This document shows, one piece after another, positions 10,066 through 22,263 of a stretch of DNA of 64,000 nt. Position 1 is the first letter of the stretch. Each line of letters starts with the position of its first letter. Made by a program: the position numbers and the translations under genes. The stretch is from assembly GCA_037176725.1 (NCBI GenBank), contig JAZBRS010000013.1, positions 12,217,001 through 12,281,000 of the forward strand, written 5' to 3'. Origin of the DNA: Posidonia oceanica. Taxonomy: Eukaryota; Streptophyta; Magnoliopsida; Alismatales; Posidoniaceae. Below the pieces are notes generated by a model. That model had not been told where the DNA came from. It saw only the letters and a program-made list of their open reading frames with translations, and searched no databases.

Positions 10066-12184
10066 CATACTTGAATCAACCCAAATTACCCCAAAACCAT
10101 CGATCAAGTAAGAGGAGAAATCTAGGAGGGAAAACCATGTATGATTAAATTAAGAAAAGAAAACATGCAAGTTGGTACAAAATATGCAAACTGGGGAAAA
10201 ATCAGCATACCAAAATTAAACGGTATGCCGATCTGTCTGACACTATGGCACTGATGGAGAGGACTTGGTCGACCGGACTAGAACGGTTGATCGAGTCAGG
10301 AGATTTCGGTCGACCAAACTAAATCGGTCGACCGGATCAGGAGATTTCGGTCGACCGTTCCCAAAACGATCGACCGGGTCAAGAGATTTCGGTCGACCGT
10401 TCCCAAAACTATCGGCCGAGTCAAGAGATTTGGGAATGGTTGACCGAAATAGGGGAATTCTCAGGTCATCTTCCCCAACTTCCTTCGTCAATGCCGGCCG
10501 TCTCCAAGCCTGGCCAACCATGGGAGAAGGTTGTGAGCTCAAAGCCGACCTCTGGAGCATCTGGGAGTCTTGGGTGATGATCCCGAAGGTGAAATGAATG
10601 CAATGCTACATGATAAAATGGAAGTCAAATGCCCCCCCACCTCCTTGGTTCGCCAGCGAGAAGGCATGGGTTCGCCGACCATGGTGGAGGTCGGGAAGCC
10701 CATAGGCACTGCTAAAAAGCTTTGCGAAGGAGGGGGAAGCATGCTGGGATGCAGGTGAGTGTTCCTGAGGATTCAAAAGGATTCTAAAGTGGGTGGTTCC
10801 TTCCACCCACCTACCTCACTGGAAACTAAGACCGACCGCCACTCACGGCCATGGAAATGGGCCATGAGCTCCGATTAGTCCATTCCGATGTCAAGGAAGG
10901 GTGGAGGAAGCAAAGGATGATGCAAGGATGCGATGCAAGCGAGGAAAAGCCAATGTCACTCTCACCTGCCACCGCTTGGCTGCGTTAGAATTCACTGAGC
11001 ATCATCGACCATGGTGGAGATCGGAAGCTCAAGGAGCCCCTCTGGAAGGCACGAGAAGGTGGAGGAGAGGACAGGAAGAATGCAAGGAATGCAAAGGTGG
11101 CCAGGATGGGGCCAGCCACGCACTCAAGGGCCGGTGGCCTCATGCAGGTGGCAACCCATCACCGGTCGTGGCAAAATAGTGTAAAAAACCTGAATAAAAC
11201 TTGCAAACAATCACTAACGAAGCATGCACAACTAGAGGAGGCTATTCCTAGTCTAAGGGAGGAGGAGTATACCTGCAGTGTGGCCGGCATTGTCTCCCCC
11301 GAATGTCGGATGGAGGCAGTGGACAGCAGTGCTCGAGAACGGCAGTGTAGGGCACAGGTGAGCTTGGGCGAGGTCGACGGTGGCTGGGGGCTCTCTCTCT
11401 CGCACAAGGAGGACTGCTTTCTGTTGGGAGGTGCGCGCTTGCTCTCTCACGAAGGCTCTGGTTTCTCACAAAAATGTTCGGGTCTCTCAGGAAATGTTCC
11501 CTAGGGTTTAAAATGATCGGCCTCTCTCTGATTTTGCTCTGGCTCCGCTGTTCGTTGCATGCGGCAGGCAGTCAACTCTAGCACAGAGGTGGCGTGCAAC
11601 AGGCAGTCGACTCTAGCACAGAGACGAAGTTCAGCAGGAGCGTGGCAAGTTGGTGGGTACGAGGTTGTACGAGGCATAGGGTGTCGTGCTATCAGCCTCG
11701 TCCAGACACATGCGCGGGACAGGTTTAAACTATCGGCTGGGGCTTGAGTAGGTGGAGTCGGCATGGGATTTTGGCTCTTGGCGTGAGCCTGATGACTGGG
11801 GTGTCCAAGGAGCACGTTGGAATCCAAGCGGGGGCTGGCTAACCAAGCGCACAGCGAGCTCGATCGGCCTGCAATGACTACTAACCCAGGGGAACTGTGC
11901 ATGAAATACGTGGGACATACCCCCAGATGGAATCCATGGGTGGGCTAGACAGGGCCTGTTGTAGCTAATTCTGAGCCCGTTTCCTTAGACTTGGACCACC
12001 AGATGGGCTTTGGGCTTTAAAGGCTTGTGGTGTGATGGATTTGAGAGGGTTTATGGTCTTGGGCTACGTTTGGGATTTGGATTGGATTAGGGTTTGGCAG
12101 GTTGAAATGGTGGGGTCCGTCGCTTCTGAGCACGTTCTCTTGGGCAATCTGTCGACGAATGACTGCAAAAATGGGGTGTCTACA
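10066..12184 (-). mobile_element. Partial minus-strand LTR B'
   Basis: Read on the minus strand it starts at 12184 with TGTAGACACCCCATTTTTGC, the same start as LTRs B and C, and interrupts the integrase frame of element D. It runs leftward until cut off by the end of LTR A at 10065. The conserved LTR block was not found here, so the far part of this LTR should lie left of the window. I see no gene within. It holds the 42-bp CGGTCGACCG repeat and many short GC-rich ORFs without recognisable domains. Confidence 0.55.
10258..10470. repeat. 42-bp tandem repeat with CGGTCGACCG words
   Basis: GAGATTTCGGTCGACC recurs at about 10300, 10341, 10383 and (decayed) 10425, spacing 41-42 bp. Perfect 10-bp palindromes CGGTCGACCG stand at 10325-10334, 10348-10357 and 10390-10399. 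Confidence 0.85.
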
Positions 12185-12753
12185 GGTTGCTTGCTTTAGA
12201 AGCACTGGAGATATGTTTCAAGCGTCCGATTAATTACTTCTGTTTGGCCGTCCGTTTGGGGATGATAAGCCGAACTGAACTTAAGTTGGCTGCCCTGAAG
12301 CTTGAATAACTCTTGCCATAAGTTGCTAGTGAGCACAGTGTCTCGGTCACTTACAATGGTCTTCGGAAATCTGTGCAACTTAGCCACTATGTTTAAGAAT
12401 TGCTGAGCAACTGTGAGGGCAATATATGGATGCTTCATCGAAGCAAAATGGGCATACTTTGTAAGTCGATCCACCACCACAAAAATCATCGTGTAGCCTT
12501 TGGAGGGAGGAAGTCCGTCTATGAAATCCATGGAAACATCCCCCCATGGTTGCTCCGGTGTGGGTAAAGGTTGTAGAAGACTGGCCAGAGATAGTTGCTC
12601 AACTTTTTGTCTCTTACAAACATCACATTGTTGAATGAAATCCTTCACCTCACCCTTAAGCCCCCTCCAATAGGCATTCCTTCTTAATCTTTTCAAGGTC
12701 TTCAAATACCCCGAATGGCTGCCAAAAGGGGACCTATGGAATTCAGTAAGCAT
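12185..12753 (-). pseudogene. Integrase fragment of gypsy element D, cut by LTR B'
   Basis: Minus-strand frame with the integrase zinc-binding region (HRSPFGSHSGYLKTLKRL, later CDVCKRQK) and the core around MDFIDGLPPS, VSDRDTVLTS and HPQTDGQTEVINRTLE. These supply the first Asp, second Asp and catalytic Glu regions of a Ty3/gypsy integrase. A TAA follows LETYLQCF, and a few codons later LTR B' begins at 12184. Everything after the core, including any chromodomain, is missing here. The enzyme would normally insert the cDNA copy into the genome. Confidence 0.85.
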
Positions 12754-12769
12754 CTGAATTTTTAAAGGA

Positions 12770-13600
12770 GAGTTTTGCCCAATTACCAGTCATCCCTTGT
12801 AATATAGAAGGCCCTGCTATAGCATATATTTTCCTAAATTGAGAAACCCTTGATTCCATTACTGCATCAGAAGAACCAAGTCTGGTTCCTCAAGATATGC
12901 TTGCCGAAGTTGGTCAAGCCATTCTGGAGTCACCACCGATAGGGCATAAACCTCCATGGACTCTGCCTGACGAGAGAGAGAAATAGCTGCAATGTTAGTG
13001 GTTCCTTTCTTGTATTCCACTATAAAATCGAATCCCAGGAGCTTGACCAACCACTTTTGTTGTGTTGGAGTACTAATTTTTTGCTCCAACAGATACCTAA
13101 CACTCCTTTGATCCGTCAAGATAGTGAAACACCTTCCTAAAATATATAGTCTCCATTTCTTGACGGCGAGAAGAATAGCCAACATCTCCTTCTCATAAGT
13201 AGAGAGACCCAACTGTTTGCCATGTGGAGCTTGGCTCAAAGAAGGCTATCGATTGCCTCTCCTGCACAAGCACTACCCCCACCCCCACATAGAAGGTGTC
13301 ACATTCCACCACGAAGACTTGATTGAAATCGGGCCGTCAGAGAACAGGGGACGAGCTCATAGCCTGTTACAAGTCAGTGAAGGCTTGACTAGCTTGCTTT
13401 TTCCAATGAAACCCATCCTTCTTCAACAATGTCGTCAACGGTGCAGCTATACTTCCATAGTTCCGGATGAATTTCTGGTAATACTCGGCCATTCCCAAGA
13501 ACCCACGGAGAGCACAAACATTTTTGGGCACTGGCCACTACTGTATGCAATGAATCTTCTGAGGATCAGCTTGCACACCCTCTAGCGTGACAATGTGCCC
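12770..13600 (-). pseudogene. RNase H region of element D
   Basis: The clearest piece is 12859-13239, minus strand, with STYEKEMLAILLAVKKWR, FTILTDQRSVRYLLEQ and FIVEYKKGTTNIAA, the pattern of gypsy RNase H/tether. Stops and frame changes separate it from the RT to its right and the integrase to its left. The enzyme removes RNA template during reverse transcription. Confidence 0.8.
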
Positions 13601-13603
13601 CAA

Positions 13604-14385
13604 TTATTCCACTCGTTGAACTCCAAAGCTGCACTTGGACAGCTTAGCAAATAATTGGTTCCTTCGGAGTACCTCCAGCACCTGACATAGGTGATCCAGG
13701 TGAGATGACCACGATGGAGAATATACCAGAATGTCAACAAAGAAAACAAGCACGAAGCAGTGGAGATATGGCCAAAAGAGGTCGTTCATCAAGCTCTAAA
13801 ATGTCGCCGAAGCATTTGTCAAGCCAAAGGGCATGACCACGAATTCATAATGCCCATCATGAGTTCTGAACGTCGTCTTTGGATGGAGATTGAGCATCGA
13901 ATAGTAACAAGCTCCGTTGAACACATCCAATAGTTGATTGACCACTGGAATCGGAAACCGATTCTTGACCGTATGCTGATTCAATGCATGGTAATCTACA
14001 CATAGCTTGAAGCTCCTGTCCTTCTTCCTTACCAATAAGGCCGGTGAAGAAAATGGACTTAGGCTTGGATGCACAGTTTCGGTGGCTAGAAATGCCCCCT
14101 TATGCTTCTCCATCTCATTCTTTTGACAGAATGGGTATCTATAAGGCAGCACAGATATCACCTTCTTCTCATCGACTAGTGGTATTCGATGATCTTGAGG
14201 CCTTGCCGAAGGAAGCTCCTTGGCTCTTGGAAGACACTGGAAAATTCCTCCAACAAGCCTCGATGGTCAGTTGGATACTTAGTCGGAGGCTCTTCTTTAG
14301 GTCCATGCACAGCATGTATTTGTAGTAATGCCAAGTGTTTGGGCTTCCTCAGCTCTTGTTTCAACTTGTGAGGATTGATCCATTC
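13604..14385 (-). pseudogene. Reverse transcriptase of element D, catalytic Asp lost
   Basis: Minus-strand pieces 13796-14161, 13604-13792 and 14176-14385 carry the RT order: LVRKKDRSFKLCVDYHALNQ, FPIPVVNQLLD, VMPFGLTNASATF, then FFVDILVYSPSW. The family normally has two adjacent Asp in that last motif; here the first is Val, so the polymerase would be inactive even without the several stops. The 5' end of this domain is separated from the protease by solo LTR B, whose precise excision point is marked by CATTC. Confidence 0.85.
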
Positions 14386-16861
14386 TGTAGACACCCCAAT
14401 TTGACGCCACTCGTAGGCATATTTCTCCGGAAGAGGTTCGCTTCGGTCGCAACAAGGCATTACCTGATCACCTCCCCAAAATCAACCCAAAAACCCATAC
14501 AGTTAGCCCAAACCTAGCCAAACCCTTCAAAACCTATCCAAAACCTATCACACCACTAGCCCTCATAGACTTGAGCCCCCTGGTTGTCCAACGTCTAAGG
14601 AGCGGGCCCAGAATCCACTGCAACAACCCTGGTCTGGTTCCTGCACGAGTTCCATGCACAGGTTTGCTGCGAGTGAATCGTATGCGGTCCCCTGTGTCAG
14701 TTCGACTAACGGAGGCTCGCATGCACCGTTGACCGGTGCAACGGCCTCCCGCTGACATGCACAACTCTGGGCATGTACCCTGGGCTGCCACGGATGCCAG
14801 GCACCTGTCCCATCCTCGGACGACCATGCTGTTTGCTCCTAGCCACCTACACAAGTAATCCCTCGTGCATGCGTTCGTGCACTGTACAGGCCGTCCTCTG
14901 GCACCCATCAGGCTCTCTTTCGGTGCCCCTGTGTTGCACGACCCTTCACCGCCCATGCCCTGCCACCCTACGCCACCTCCTGCATCGTCTCCTTTGTACA
15001 GGCATTGACAGAACAAAACACCATCACTCTCACCCTTTGAAAGGGCAGGAAGCCATTTTGGAACCGACACACACACTCGGTCGTTCTTCCCCGAGCTCCG
15101 ACTGAACCAGCACCCCCTACAACCATTTCTCCACCTTCCTGGCACCCACAATCCCCTGTCTGGCCTCCCTTGCATCAACCAGCAACTCCGTGCACTCGCC
15201 ACCACCGCAGCATACCTTTCTTCCCCAACTTCGGCTACTCACCACCAATTCCGGCCACCCAAAGCTTAAACACCCACTGCATTGCCTTCCACCTCCAACT
15301 AGCCAACACGCAAGCCAGTCCGAGCATCCAGCACCACTCCTCAACCACCGTAACCTCCACCTCCGTCACCCTGAAGTGCCGACAACCTAGAGAAGTCCTC
15401 CGCAAGCCTTGCCAGGAGGACAACCCATTCTGGCCGCCCCCGTAGGTATATTTCCAACCCTTAGCATAGGAATACTACCCTCTAGCTTTGTATGCCGTTT
15501 TTAGTGCAAATTGCATGACTTTTATGAGTTTTTAGCCCTGGTTTGCCGTGGTCGGTGATGGGTTTGCCACCCGTACGAGGCCGTCGGCCACTAAGTGCGT
15601 GGCTCAACCCATCTCGGCCACCTTTGCGTTTCTGGCCCTCCTTGCACCGTTTTCGTCCTCGCTCCTAGCCTCCAGTGCACGCCGCATGCTGCCCACGAAC
15701 CCATGGCCGACCGGGCTCAAGGACGTCGGCGCGATAGGACGGTGGCGGGGAGGATCATCGGCCTTTCCATCTATCTTGCATAGCATTCTCGCACGTTCCT
15801 CCCTCCCTCCCGAAACTCACCGATGTTCTAGGTGGCGCCCCGCATGCTCCCGGCCTCTCCCACGGCTGGCTGAGCCCGGGAGTCACCGACGTCGAACAGT
15901 GAGGTTAGGGTGGAGTGATTCTTGCACCGTTTTGCACCTGCATTGCCTCGTCATCTTCCCCTCGCATCCCCTCAAACCACCATGAGCCGTGGTAAGCTTT
16001 AAGAGGTCTCCGACCGTTCCCATGGCCGCCGGACTTCCGAAACGCCGGTGAGGATCCGGTCGAGGTGGGGGAAACGACTCGAGCGCCCATTTTGCATTCT
16101 GATTGCATGGTTTTGCTCCTGTTTGTGACCTCTTGCATAATCGAGGTTTTCCTATGACTTTTGAACGAATTTGCTTGCTCAATCGCACGATGAATGTCCA
16201 CTATCTGGGAGCAACCTGATGCATGGGTCTGGTGAGCGGGTTTCATGCGCGTTTTCCCAAAAAATCCAGACAGTGGACAAAGCCTTTGTTTATCACTTTA
16301 TCACTCCATTTCTTAGCTTGCTTGCTACAGATTCTGGCTTCCTAGCATATTCTATCAATCTTCCATAGCATCATGACATTAAGCATCCATTTCTAGCATG
16401 TATCCTATAGCAATACGCATCTATTAGCATAGCATGACATTATTTGCATTAAGCATACATTAAGCGGCGTTATCGCCTACATTGGCCATATGTGAGTGAG
16501 TTAAGCCTAGAAAGACCGATTCCAGGCACATGGGGCTGCCTAACACCTTCCCCATGCGTAACAAGAGTCCTAACCCTTTCTCTGGCCCGTAATGACCATT
16601 TTACCCTTATCCATTGGCACAAGTCATACCTTTGCATAACATTGCACGTGTTTGCATGCATATCATGTTTTTCTCGGTTTTCCTTGTCTTCCGACTTAAT
16701 AGACTAGGTGGCGACTCTCTTTTGCTTTATCCTTATTTTGCTTGCCATTTTTTTATGTTTTCGAGTCAAGTTTCCTTCCTCGGATCCACCATTCATCCAT
16801 GACCCTCTATTGGTCGGTGTGCGCCCACGCCCCAGCGCCAACAGGGATGGTCATAAGGACA
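14386..16861 (+). mobile_element. Solo LTR B (Tat-like) inserted in element D
   Basis: Starts TGTAGACACCCCAATTTG and ends CATAAGGACA, with TG...CA termini. CATTC stands on both sides (14381-14385 and 16862-16866), the expected 5-bp target duplication. Removing it with one CATTC rejoins the protease end and RT start of D in frame, which supports the boundaries. It contains the conserved block at 16503 and a primer-site-like TGGCGACTC at 16709-16717. No internal region or second LTR is present, so this is a solo LTR left by LTR-LTR recombination. ORFs inside are short and unrecognisable. Confidence 0.85.
16503..16600 (+). promoter_or_regulatory. Conserved LTR block in LTR B
   Basis: AGCCTAGAAAGACCGATTCC, then GGGCTGCCTAACACCTTCC, then AAGAGTCCTAACCC, matching the blocks of LTRs A and C in order and spacing. 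Confidence 0.75.
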
Positions 16862-17320
16862 CATTCCAAGCCCCCTAACGGCAGACATTTGATCTCCACC
16901 TGTTGACCATCATGGCTGAACTGCAAAATTCTATCTTGCAAGTTCCACAGAATGGAGTCAAGTGAATTCAACCATTGCATGTCCAAGATAACGTCATAAA
17001 TGCCAATTTCCACCACCCAGCAATCCAACTTCATGTCAACTCCTTGGATCTCCATCTCCACTCCCTTACAATGGCCATGATTTGGAAGACTACCCACTCC
17101 TGCTACCGTCAGCTTACTCTTCCTTTTCACTGCCGGCAACAACATTGAATTCACTGGTAGCACGTGGAGATCTATAAAATTATGAGTGTTCCCCGAATCG
17201 AACATGACTAGAACTCTTCTATTGGCCAACCTTTAACAAGCTCGGAAGGTATCTAGATTGACATTACCTGAAATAGCATAGGTAGATATAACAGTCCTCA
17301 TCCCTTCTATCCTCTTCCTA
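16862..17320 (-). pseudogene. Aspartic protease of element D
   Basis: Minus-strand frame with RRVLVMFDSGNTHNFIDL; DSG is the retroviral-type aspartic protease site that cuts the polyprotein. The domain continues through YDVILDMQWL (family pattern about D-V-I-L-G-M-D-W-L) to 16862. The frame appears to run on to 16807 but those residues belong to solo LTR B. Upstream stops separate it from gag. Confidence 0.8.
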
Positions 17321-17331
17321 AGATTCCGACT

Positions 17332-18285
17332 CTAGTTTAGCATCCTCGTCACCTGAATCCCACTCTCCCTGAAGTAGGAACAATGTTTCTGTTTACAATG
17401 ATGTCCCCGTTCCCACTTCTCATCACAATTGTAGCACAAGTGTCTGTCTCGCCTCTCCTTCAACTCCGCTGGCGTCAACTTCTTAATCGACAAAGGACTG
17501 GAGCTTCCTTGTATAGTGCTTGTCGCCGTTCCAGGGTTAGATTTATGAGAAGCCAGAAGATGACTCCTGCTGCTCTTCCTCTGACCTTGGATATTTTCTT
17601 CATAGATACGAGCTAGCTTTACTGCCGTCACCAAGGACTTAGGGTCGTACACCTGCACTTCTAGCCGAAGTTCCTACCATAAACCATTGACAAAGATCTC
17701 AGCCAACGCTTCCTCCAGCATGCCTCGTATTCGATTGGACAATGCTTCAAACTCACTCTGGTATTCCTTCACCGAACCTCCTTGCCGAAGCTTGGATAAT
17801 AGAGCTACTGGCTTATCCACCAGAGTGTGGCCAAAGTGCTGCAACAGATCTATCTTGAATGCCGCCCATGATGTGGCATGGTTGGTATTTTCATACCAGT
17901 CATACCATTGCATGGCCCCGTCAGACAGATGTAAGGCGGCATACCTCACCTTCAAGTCGTATCCAATATCGTGGAATGCGAAGAACCTTTCAGCTTTCAT
18001 CATCCAGCTCGTAGGCTCTTCCACCCCATCGTACACTAGAAAGATCAGCTTAATCGAAGAGCGAGGAAGGATTCCGCCTGGACTAGCTCGAACGGAGTTC
18101 ATGCGATGACGTTGCCCGAATCCCTCTAGCTCGAGTGAAGGCCCTTCCGTCGCCATGTGCCGATCCACATTCATTGTCTGCAGCAACCCAACCATTTCCT
18201 TTAACACCGCTCGAGTTTCAAACGTCTCCTTCAGTTGCTCCTGCTGCAGCTGTAACAAAAGATCCATCTTCTCCATAGACTCCAT
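17332..18285 (-). pseudogene. gag of gypsy element D
   Basis: Capsid-type polyprotein on the minus strand. I take the start at the ATG of MESMEKMDLLLQ (18285), because the apparent frame further upstream reads through the primer binding site. It contains EEPTSWMMKAERFF and DGAMQWYDWYE (the gypsy gag core), then one TAG after FVNGLW, then the zinc knuckle CYNCDEKWERGHHCKQ near 17400. This RNA-binding knuckle spelling is frequent in chromovirus-type gypsy elements. gag would package the element RNA in cytoplasmic particles. Confidence 0.8.
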
Positions 18286-18329
18286 GCTGGCTTCACCCTC
18301 ACTTTCGGTGTCAGAGAGCTCAGACGGAA

Positions 18330-18344
18330 CCGACTCTGATACCA
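18330..18344 (-). promoter_or_regulatory. Primer binding site of element D (tRNA-iMet type)
   Basis: Minus strand reads TGGTATCAGAGTCGG, matching the common plant retrotransposon site complementary to initiator methionine tRNA. It lies three bases from ATGACA, the probable LTR end (18348), and orients D leftward. Confidence 0.8.
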
Positions 18345-18347
18345 GAT

Positions 18348-18735
18348 TGTCATGCTCTTCCCTGAGCTGTTGGCAGAGAGACTGTCGGATGGTGAGCGGT
18401 GGCTGGGAGCACCGATTCTTACCTATGATGTTAGCACTCAACAACCATTCACCAAGTCAGGGGGAGAGAAACAAGGCAGTGGATGGAGGGAGGATAACCT
18501 CAACCTCTGCCTAAGATGATGAGGAAGAGAGGAAGAGAGGAAGCGAGAGGAATGGGTTTATGTCTCTATATATTCCATCATCTACAGTACAGGCCTTATT
18601 TATACATCCACAAGGGGCCCACCCAAACTAACGTAACAACTCAATATTAACAACCCGATTCTTGTGCCATGTGTCCAACAAATGTTGGGTTTATTCCCGA
18701 CAACCCATAACGGCCATAACGACTAACAACTAGCT
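18348..18735 (-). mobile_element. 5' LTR of element D (right end approximate)
   Basis: Bounded on the left by the primer binding site. On the minus strand a TATA box TGTATAAATAA (18597-18607) lies where an LTR promoter is expected. The outer end is placed near TGTTAGTCGTTATGG at about 18735, but the partner LTR is outside the window so this end is a guess. Confidence 0.5.
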
Positions 18736-19670
18736 AGCCGTTGCACCGGAGCTCGAACTCCTCCACCTCAGCACCTATAGCGCCGGCCCATCGACAGGGC
18801 CTCACCGGATCAAGTCCAGTGGCCTAGGTCTGTATCATATGTGCACAGGAACTTCTCGGCGGCAGTAGAATCTTCCTCCGCATCGCGACGGCGTAGATCA
18901 GGACCTTCCCGGCAACGGAGAAGAGGTTTGATTCCTGCAACTTCTCTGGTCGCCTCTCCTTCCCTCTCCTCTCTTTGTTTTATATTATGGGTTCATGTTT
19001 GATTCCATGTTGATTCAATGAGGAAAATCCAAAACCAGCACCTGCTTCATATTCCTCACCTTCATGTTTTTGACCACTTTTATCAATGAGATAAAATGAT
19101 GATGATTTGTTGTCCATAACTGCGATGATGACGCTTTGTTTTTAGAGCTAGTTTACTAAAAAAAATTCTCATTTGGCTCATGATATCAGGAATATCTGTT
19201 TTATGAAGTTGGTGTTTTTCAGTTATATTTATATTGAACGCCTATCTGAATGATGTTGGTGACTAGATATAGTATCCACAGTAGAAACTATTTTGAGTTT
19301 TGTGCAATGATTTTAGATTCCATATTAAGCCATTTCCATCTAGTGGTTGACCACTTTTCCTAGTTCTACTTCTTACCTGTTATTTCTTCAATGATGAAAA
19401 TAAGGTAATGGATAATCTTGTGTTGTTTCAGGGAATTACTTTGTTTTACATATGCAGTATTTCAAGATTTCAGAATGATCTTTCATTTATATAGTAGTTG
19501 AACAGATGTTTTGGTTACTATTATATTGATTTTCCTTTTTTCTAAGAACAAATGACATGTTCCTATGAAATAAATAAGACACTATGCTTTCTTTTATATG
19601 GTATTTGAACATTGTTGATCACTTTTTTCTGATTTATTATTTTCTGACATGTTCCATTCTTTTTAATGTG
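18736..19670. other. AT-rich non-coding stretch
   Basis: No gene is supported. 18840-18960 is GC-rich and resembles an untranslated leader; the remainder is AT-rich sequence without long ORFs, repeats or recognisable element ends. Confidence 0.5.
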
Positions 19671-21055
19671 TAAAGGATGGAGGGTCAAAGCTCAACTATT
19701 TGTTTGATTATGATGTCCATTCTTTGTTGTTGGGTGAAGACAAAGAAGAGGAAGAAAAAGTATTCAAACATAGGAGAGTACGTAAACGTATAAGAATGAG
19801 TGCAAATAGAGTCGAGGAAAATATGCTCTTTAAGTTGATGCTTGAATTGCTTCAATAGTACCACCATGAGCGACAATGTTTGAAAGATCTGATGCACAAA
19901 TATTTATATATGTTTTCATATTATGTGAGCATTTCTGAGCATCATTAGAAATATCAAAGTGTACTAGAAACTCTAATTTTTATACCAGAATTTCCAATTC
20001 CTCTACCAGAAGCTCCATTTCTTGTACATTTTGAAGATCCTCGAGAGAGACACACTTCAAGAGTGTACAATAGTGAGGGTGTATCAGGGTCATGCTCGAC
20101 TCCTACAACTAGTAATGGTATTTGCATAATTATATGTTCACGTATATGATTCTTTTTTCATTGAAAACTTTTCAAATCTTTTTATGTGATTATAGGTAAT
20201 GAAACACAAAGATTAAGAGGAAATGCACAAGGAATTCCTATACCAGAAACTCCAATTCCTGCAATTGCATCGAAAGGGTTGTCACATTTACTAAAATCAG
20301 TATATGTAATTGTCTATTGTTTACAAAAATAAGTGTGTTAATATTTACTTATTATTTGATTTTTTATAGATCATTTGAACCACCTTCAGTGAAGTCATAA
20401 ATAGCTAATATTGTCAAGGGTCATCTTCCAACTGCTTCCTTGTCATGGAACGACTGGAAAGATAACTCATTGCACTTATAATTTTAAAATTTGTATCATT
20501 TATCTACATTGACTAATGCTTGTTTTTAAAGGAATATTACACCTTCGGAGATGAAGTGACAACCAATGCAAAAGAAACATTTGATAGATATATGTAAAAG
20601 AACGTTACAAGGCATAGTTGTATAAGACAAGATGTGAAGCAATAAAGGAAGCTAAGGTCTCGAAAATAGATGAGAAATGCAAGGATTTTCCACCAAAATG
20701 GGCCAAAAGGACAATGTGGGATGAGTTTGTGAATGGATGGAAGTTAGAACAATGGCAAATTACTTCAGAAAAAGTAATTCAGAATCGTCTTAGGTCTTTT
20801 CATATAACATACATTGGTGATTCAAGGAGTGTTGAGGGTCATAGAAAGGATATGGTATGATGTATATTTAGCTTGAGACTAATTAATTTATTTTATTACA
20901 AATATTTCCTCTATTAGATTATCAATATATAATTTCATTTCAGGAGAAACAAATTAATCGTCATCCAACTCAAGTAGACGTTTTCAAAAAAAATCATCAA
21001 AAGAGAAAAAGCAATGAATGGGTGCATGCTAGAGCAAAAGATATTCATGTAAGTT
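19671..21055 (+). pseudogene. CACTA-type (Ptta/En/Spm) transposase-related fragment
   Basis: Exon-like pieces separated by introns with usable GT/AG ends, for example 20858-20943. The best part, 20618-20860 continuing at 20944-21050, reads WDEFVNGWKLEQWQ, NRLRSFHITYIGDSRS, then NRHPTQVDVFKKNHQK and WVHARAKDIH. This resembles the plant transposase family Ptta/En/Spm (Transposase_24), where W, NR, GS and the Pt-vd-F-tH pattern are conserved. 19680-19858 is an acidic/basic stretch (EDKEEEEKVFKHRRVRKR) ending in TAG. Stops and missing parts indicate decay. Family call from memory. Confidence 0.45.
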
Positions 21056-21156
21056 ATTGATTTCGCTATTTCATTAAGCAAGATGTGAAGTTACAAAATA
21101 GTAGTTTTATACTTTGCCTTGTCCTGTTGACGCATGCTTGCATGTTACCACTGCAC

Positions 21157-22261
21157 TATTGGTAAAATTGCTTCATCTCTATTTTGATGATAACAAAACA
21201 TATTTGTGAGCTAACCTTCTTAGTAGGTCAAGGAAGAGTTCTCATGGACTTTAGAAAAAGAAGAAGGCCAAATTGGTAAAGAAGATATCTATGTGGAAGT
21301 TCAAAGCAATTCAAGTTAAATCTATTGAAGATTGGTGATGAAGTTTTTATTGTAATTAAAGTGTCATGTAAATGTAATATATTGTATTCTAAGAAATTGT
21401 AATAATCTCCCAAATACCTCTATAGTGCCTTAGGAAAATAGCCAAAGCTCCAAAACCATCATTCATTGAAAACATTAAGTATAGGGCTTTACAGGACATT
21501 TCGGCATACCAAACATTTTTGTTATACCGAAATTTAGGCTTACAGAGTGTACAACCAAAAACCAATTTGGCATACCAAACCAGTTTTGGTTTACCATTTT
21601 GTTCATCTGTTTTGAACATTTGTGAGTTATTCGGTCGACCGAACCAATTTTGGCATACCGAATGACTATCCGTTAGGGTAAAAATATAGTTGTTAGACAT
21701 ACACTTTCTACCCTTGATTTCTATATATAGGCACCCTATTTGACAGAAACAAAACACACATTCTAGAGCTTCAAGTCCTATCATATCTAAGCATTCCATT
21801 CCCATCTTGTGATAAGAATTCCCAAGCAATTCCCATTCCAATCCAATCCTATCTGCCCTATTTGGGAGAGATAAAAAGAGTAGAGTTGTAATCTTCATTT
21901 TCTTCTAATGCAAGTTCTTCGCTTGTTGTGAGAAGGGAAGGCCATGGTTTTTGCGGAGCTTAGCGAGGGTTCATCAAGGAGTGTAAGGTGGGATCTTGGC
22001 CCGGTAACAAAATCGGATTAAGGAAACTCTCGAGGGATTCTTGAGAAGTAGACTAAGCTAGGGAGGTTGAACCACTATAAGTATCTCTTGCATTTTATTT
22101 TCTCTCATCTCCTTCTTGCATACTTATAGTTTAATATTCAAATCCTTCACTTTATTCCATTTACTTGAATATTGCTTGTGTTTGTTGAATAAGTGTTTTA
22201 AATTTCGCATTTATCTTTAAATTTCTATTCACCCCCTCTAGAGAAACCTAAAATCCTAACA
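21157..22261 (+). repeat. 5' LTR of element E
   Basis: Starts TATTGGTAAAATTGCTTCA; the first TG has become TA compared with TGTTGG in the other LTR. Ends AAAATCCTAACA before the primer binding site. Contains TTCGGTCGACCGAA (21630-21643) and several TTTCGGCATACC words. Confidence 0.75.
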
Positions 22262-22263
22262 AT

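Noticed and set aside
10325..10357. CGGTCGACCG words as cloning or adapter artefacts (they contain a SalI site)
   Set aside because: They vary in sequence, occur at different depths in several LTR families and lie in the same relative place in both LTRs of element E.
10529..10533. GGTTG as left target duplication of LTR B' (matching GGTTG at 12185-12189)
   Set aside because: Sequence to the left of 10529 does not continue the D integrase, so the match is probably chance.
13217..13585. Plus-strand ORF of 122 codons across the RNase H/RT region of D
   Set aside because: Antisense to recognisable pol sequence; no domain of its own.
16807..16861. C-terminal residues of the element D protease frame
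   Set aside because: These codons belong to solo LTR B; the CATTC duplication puts the boundary at 16861/16862.
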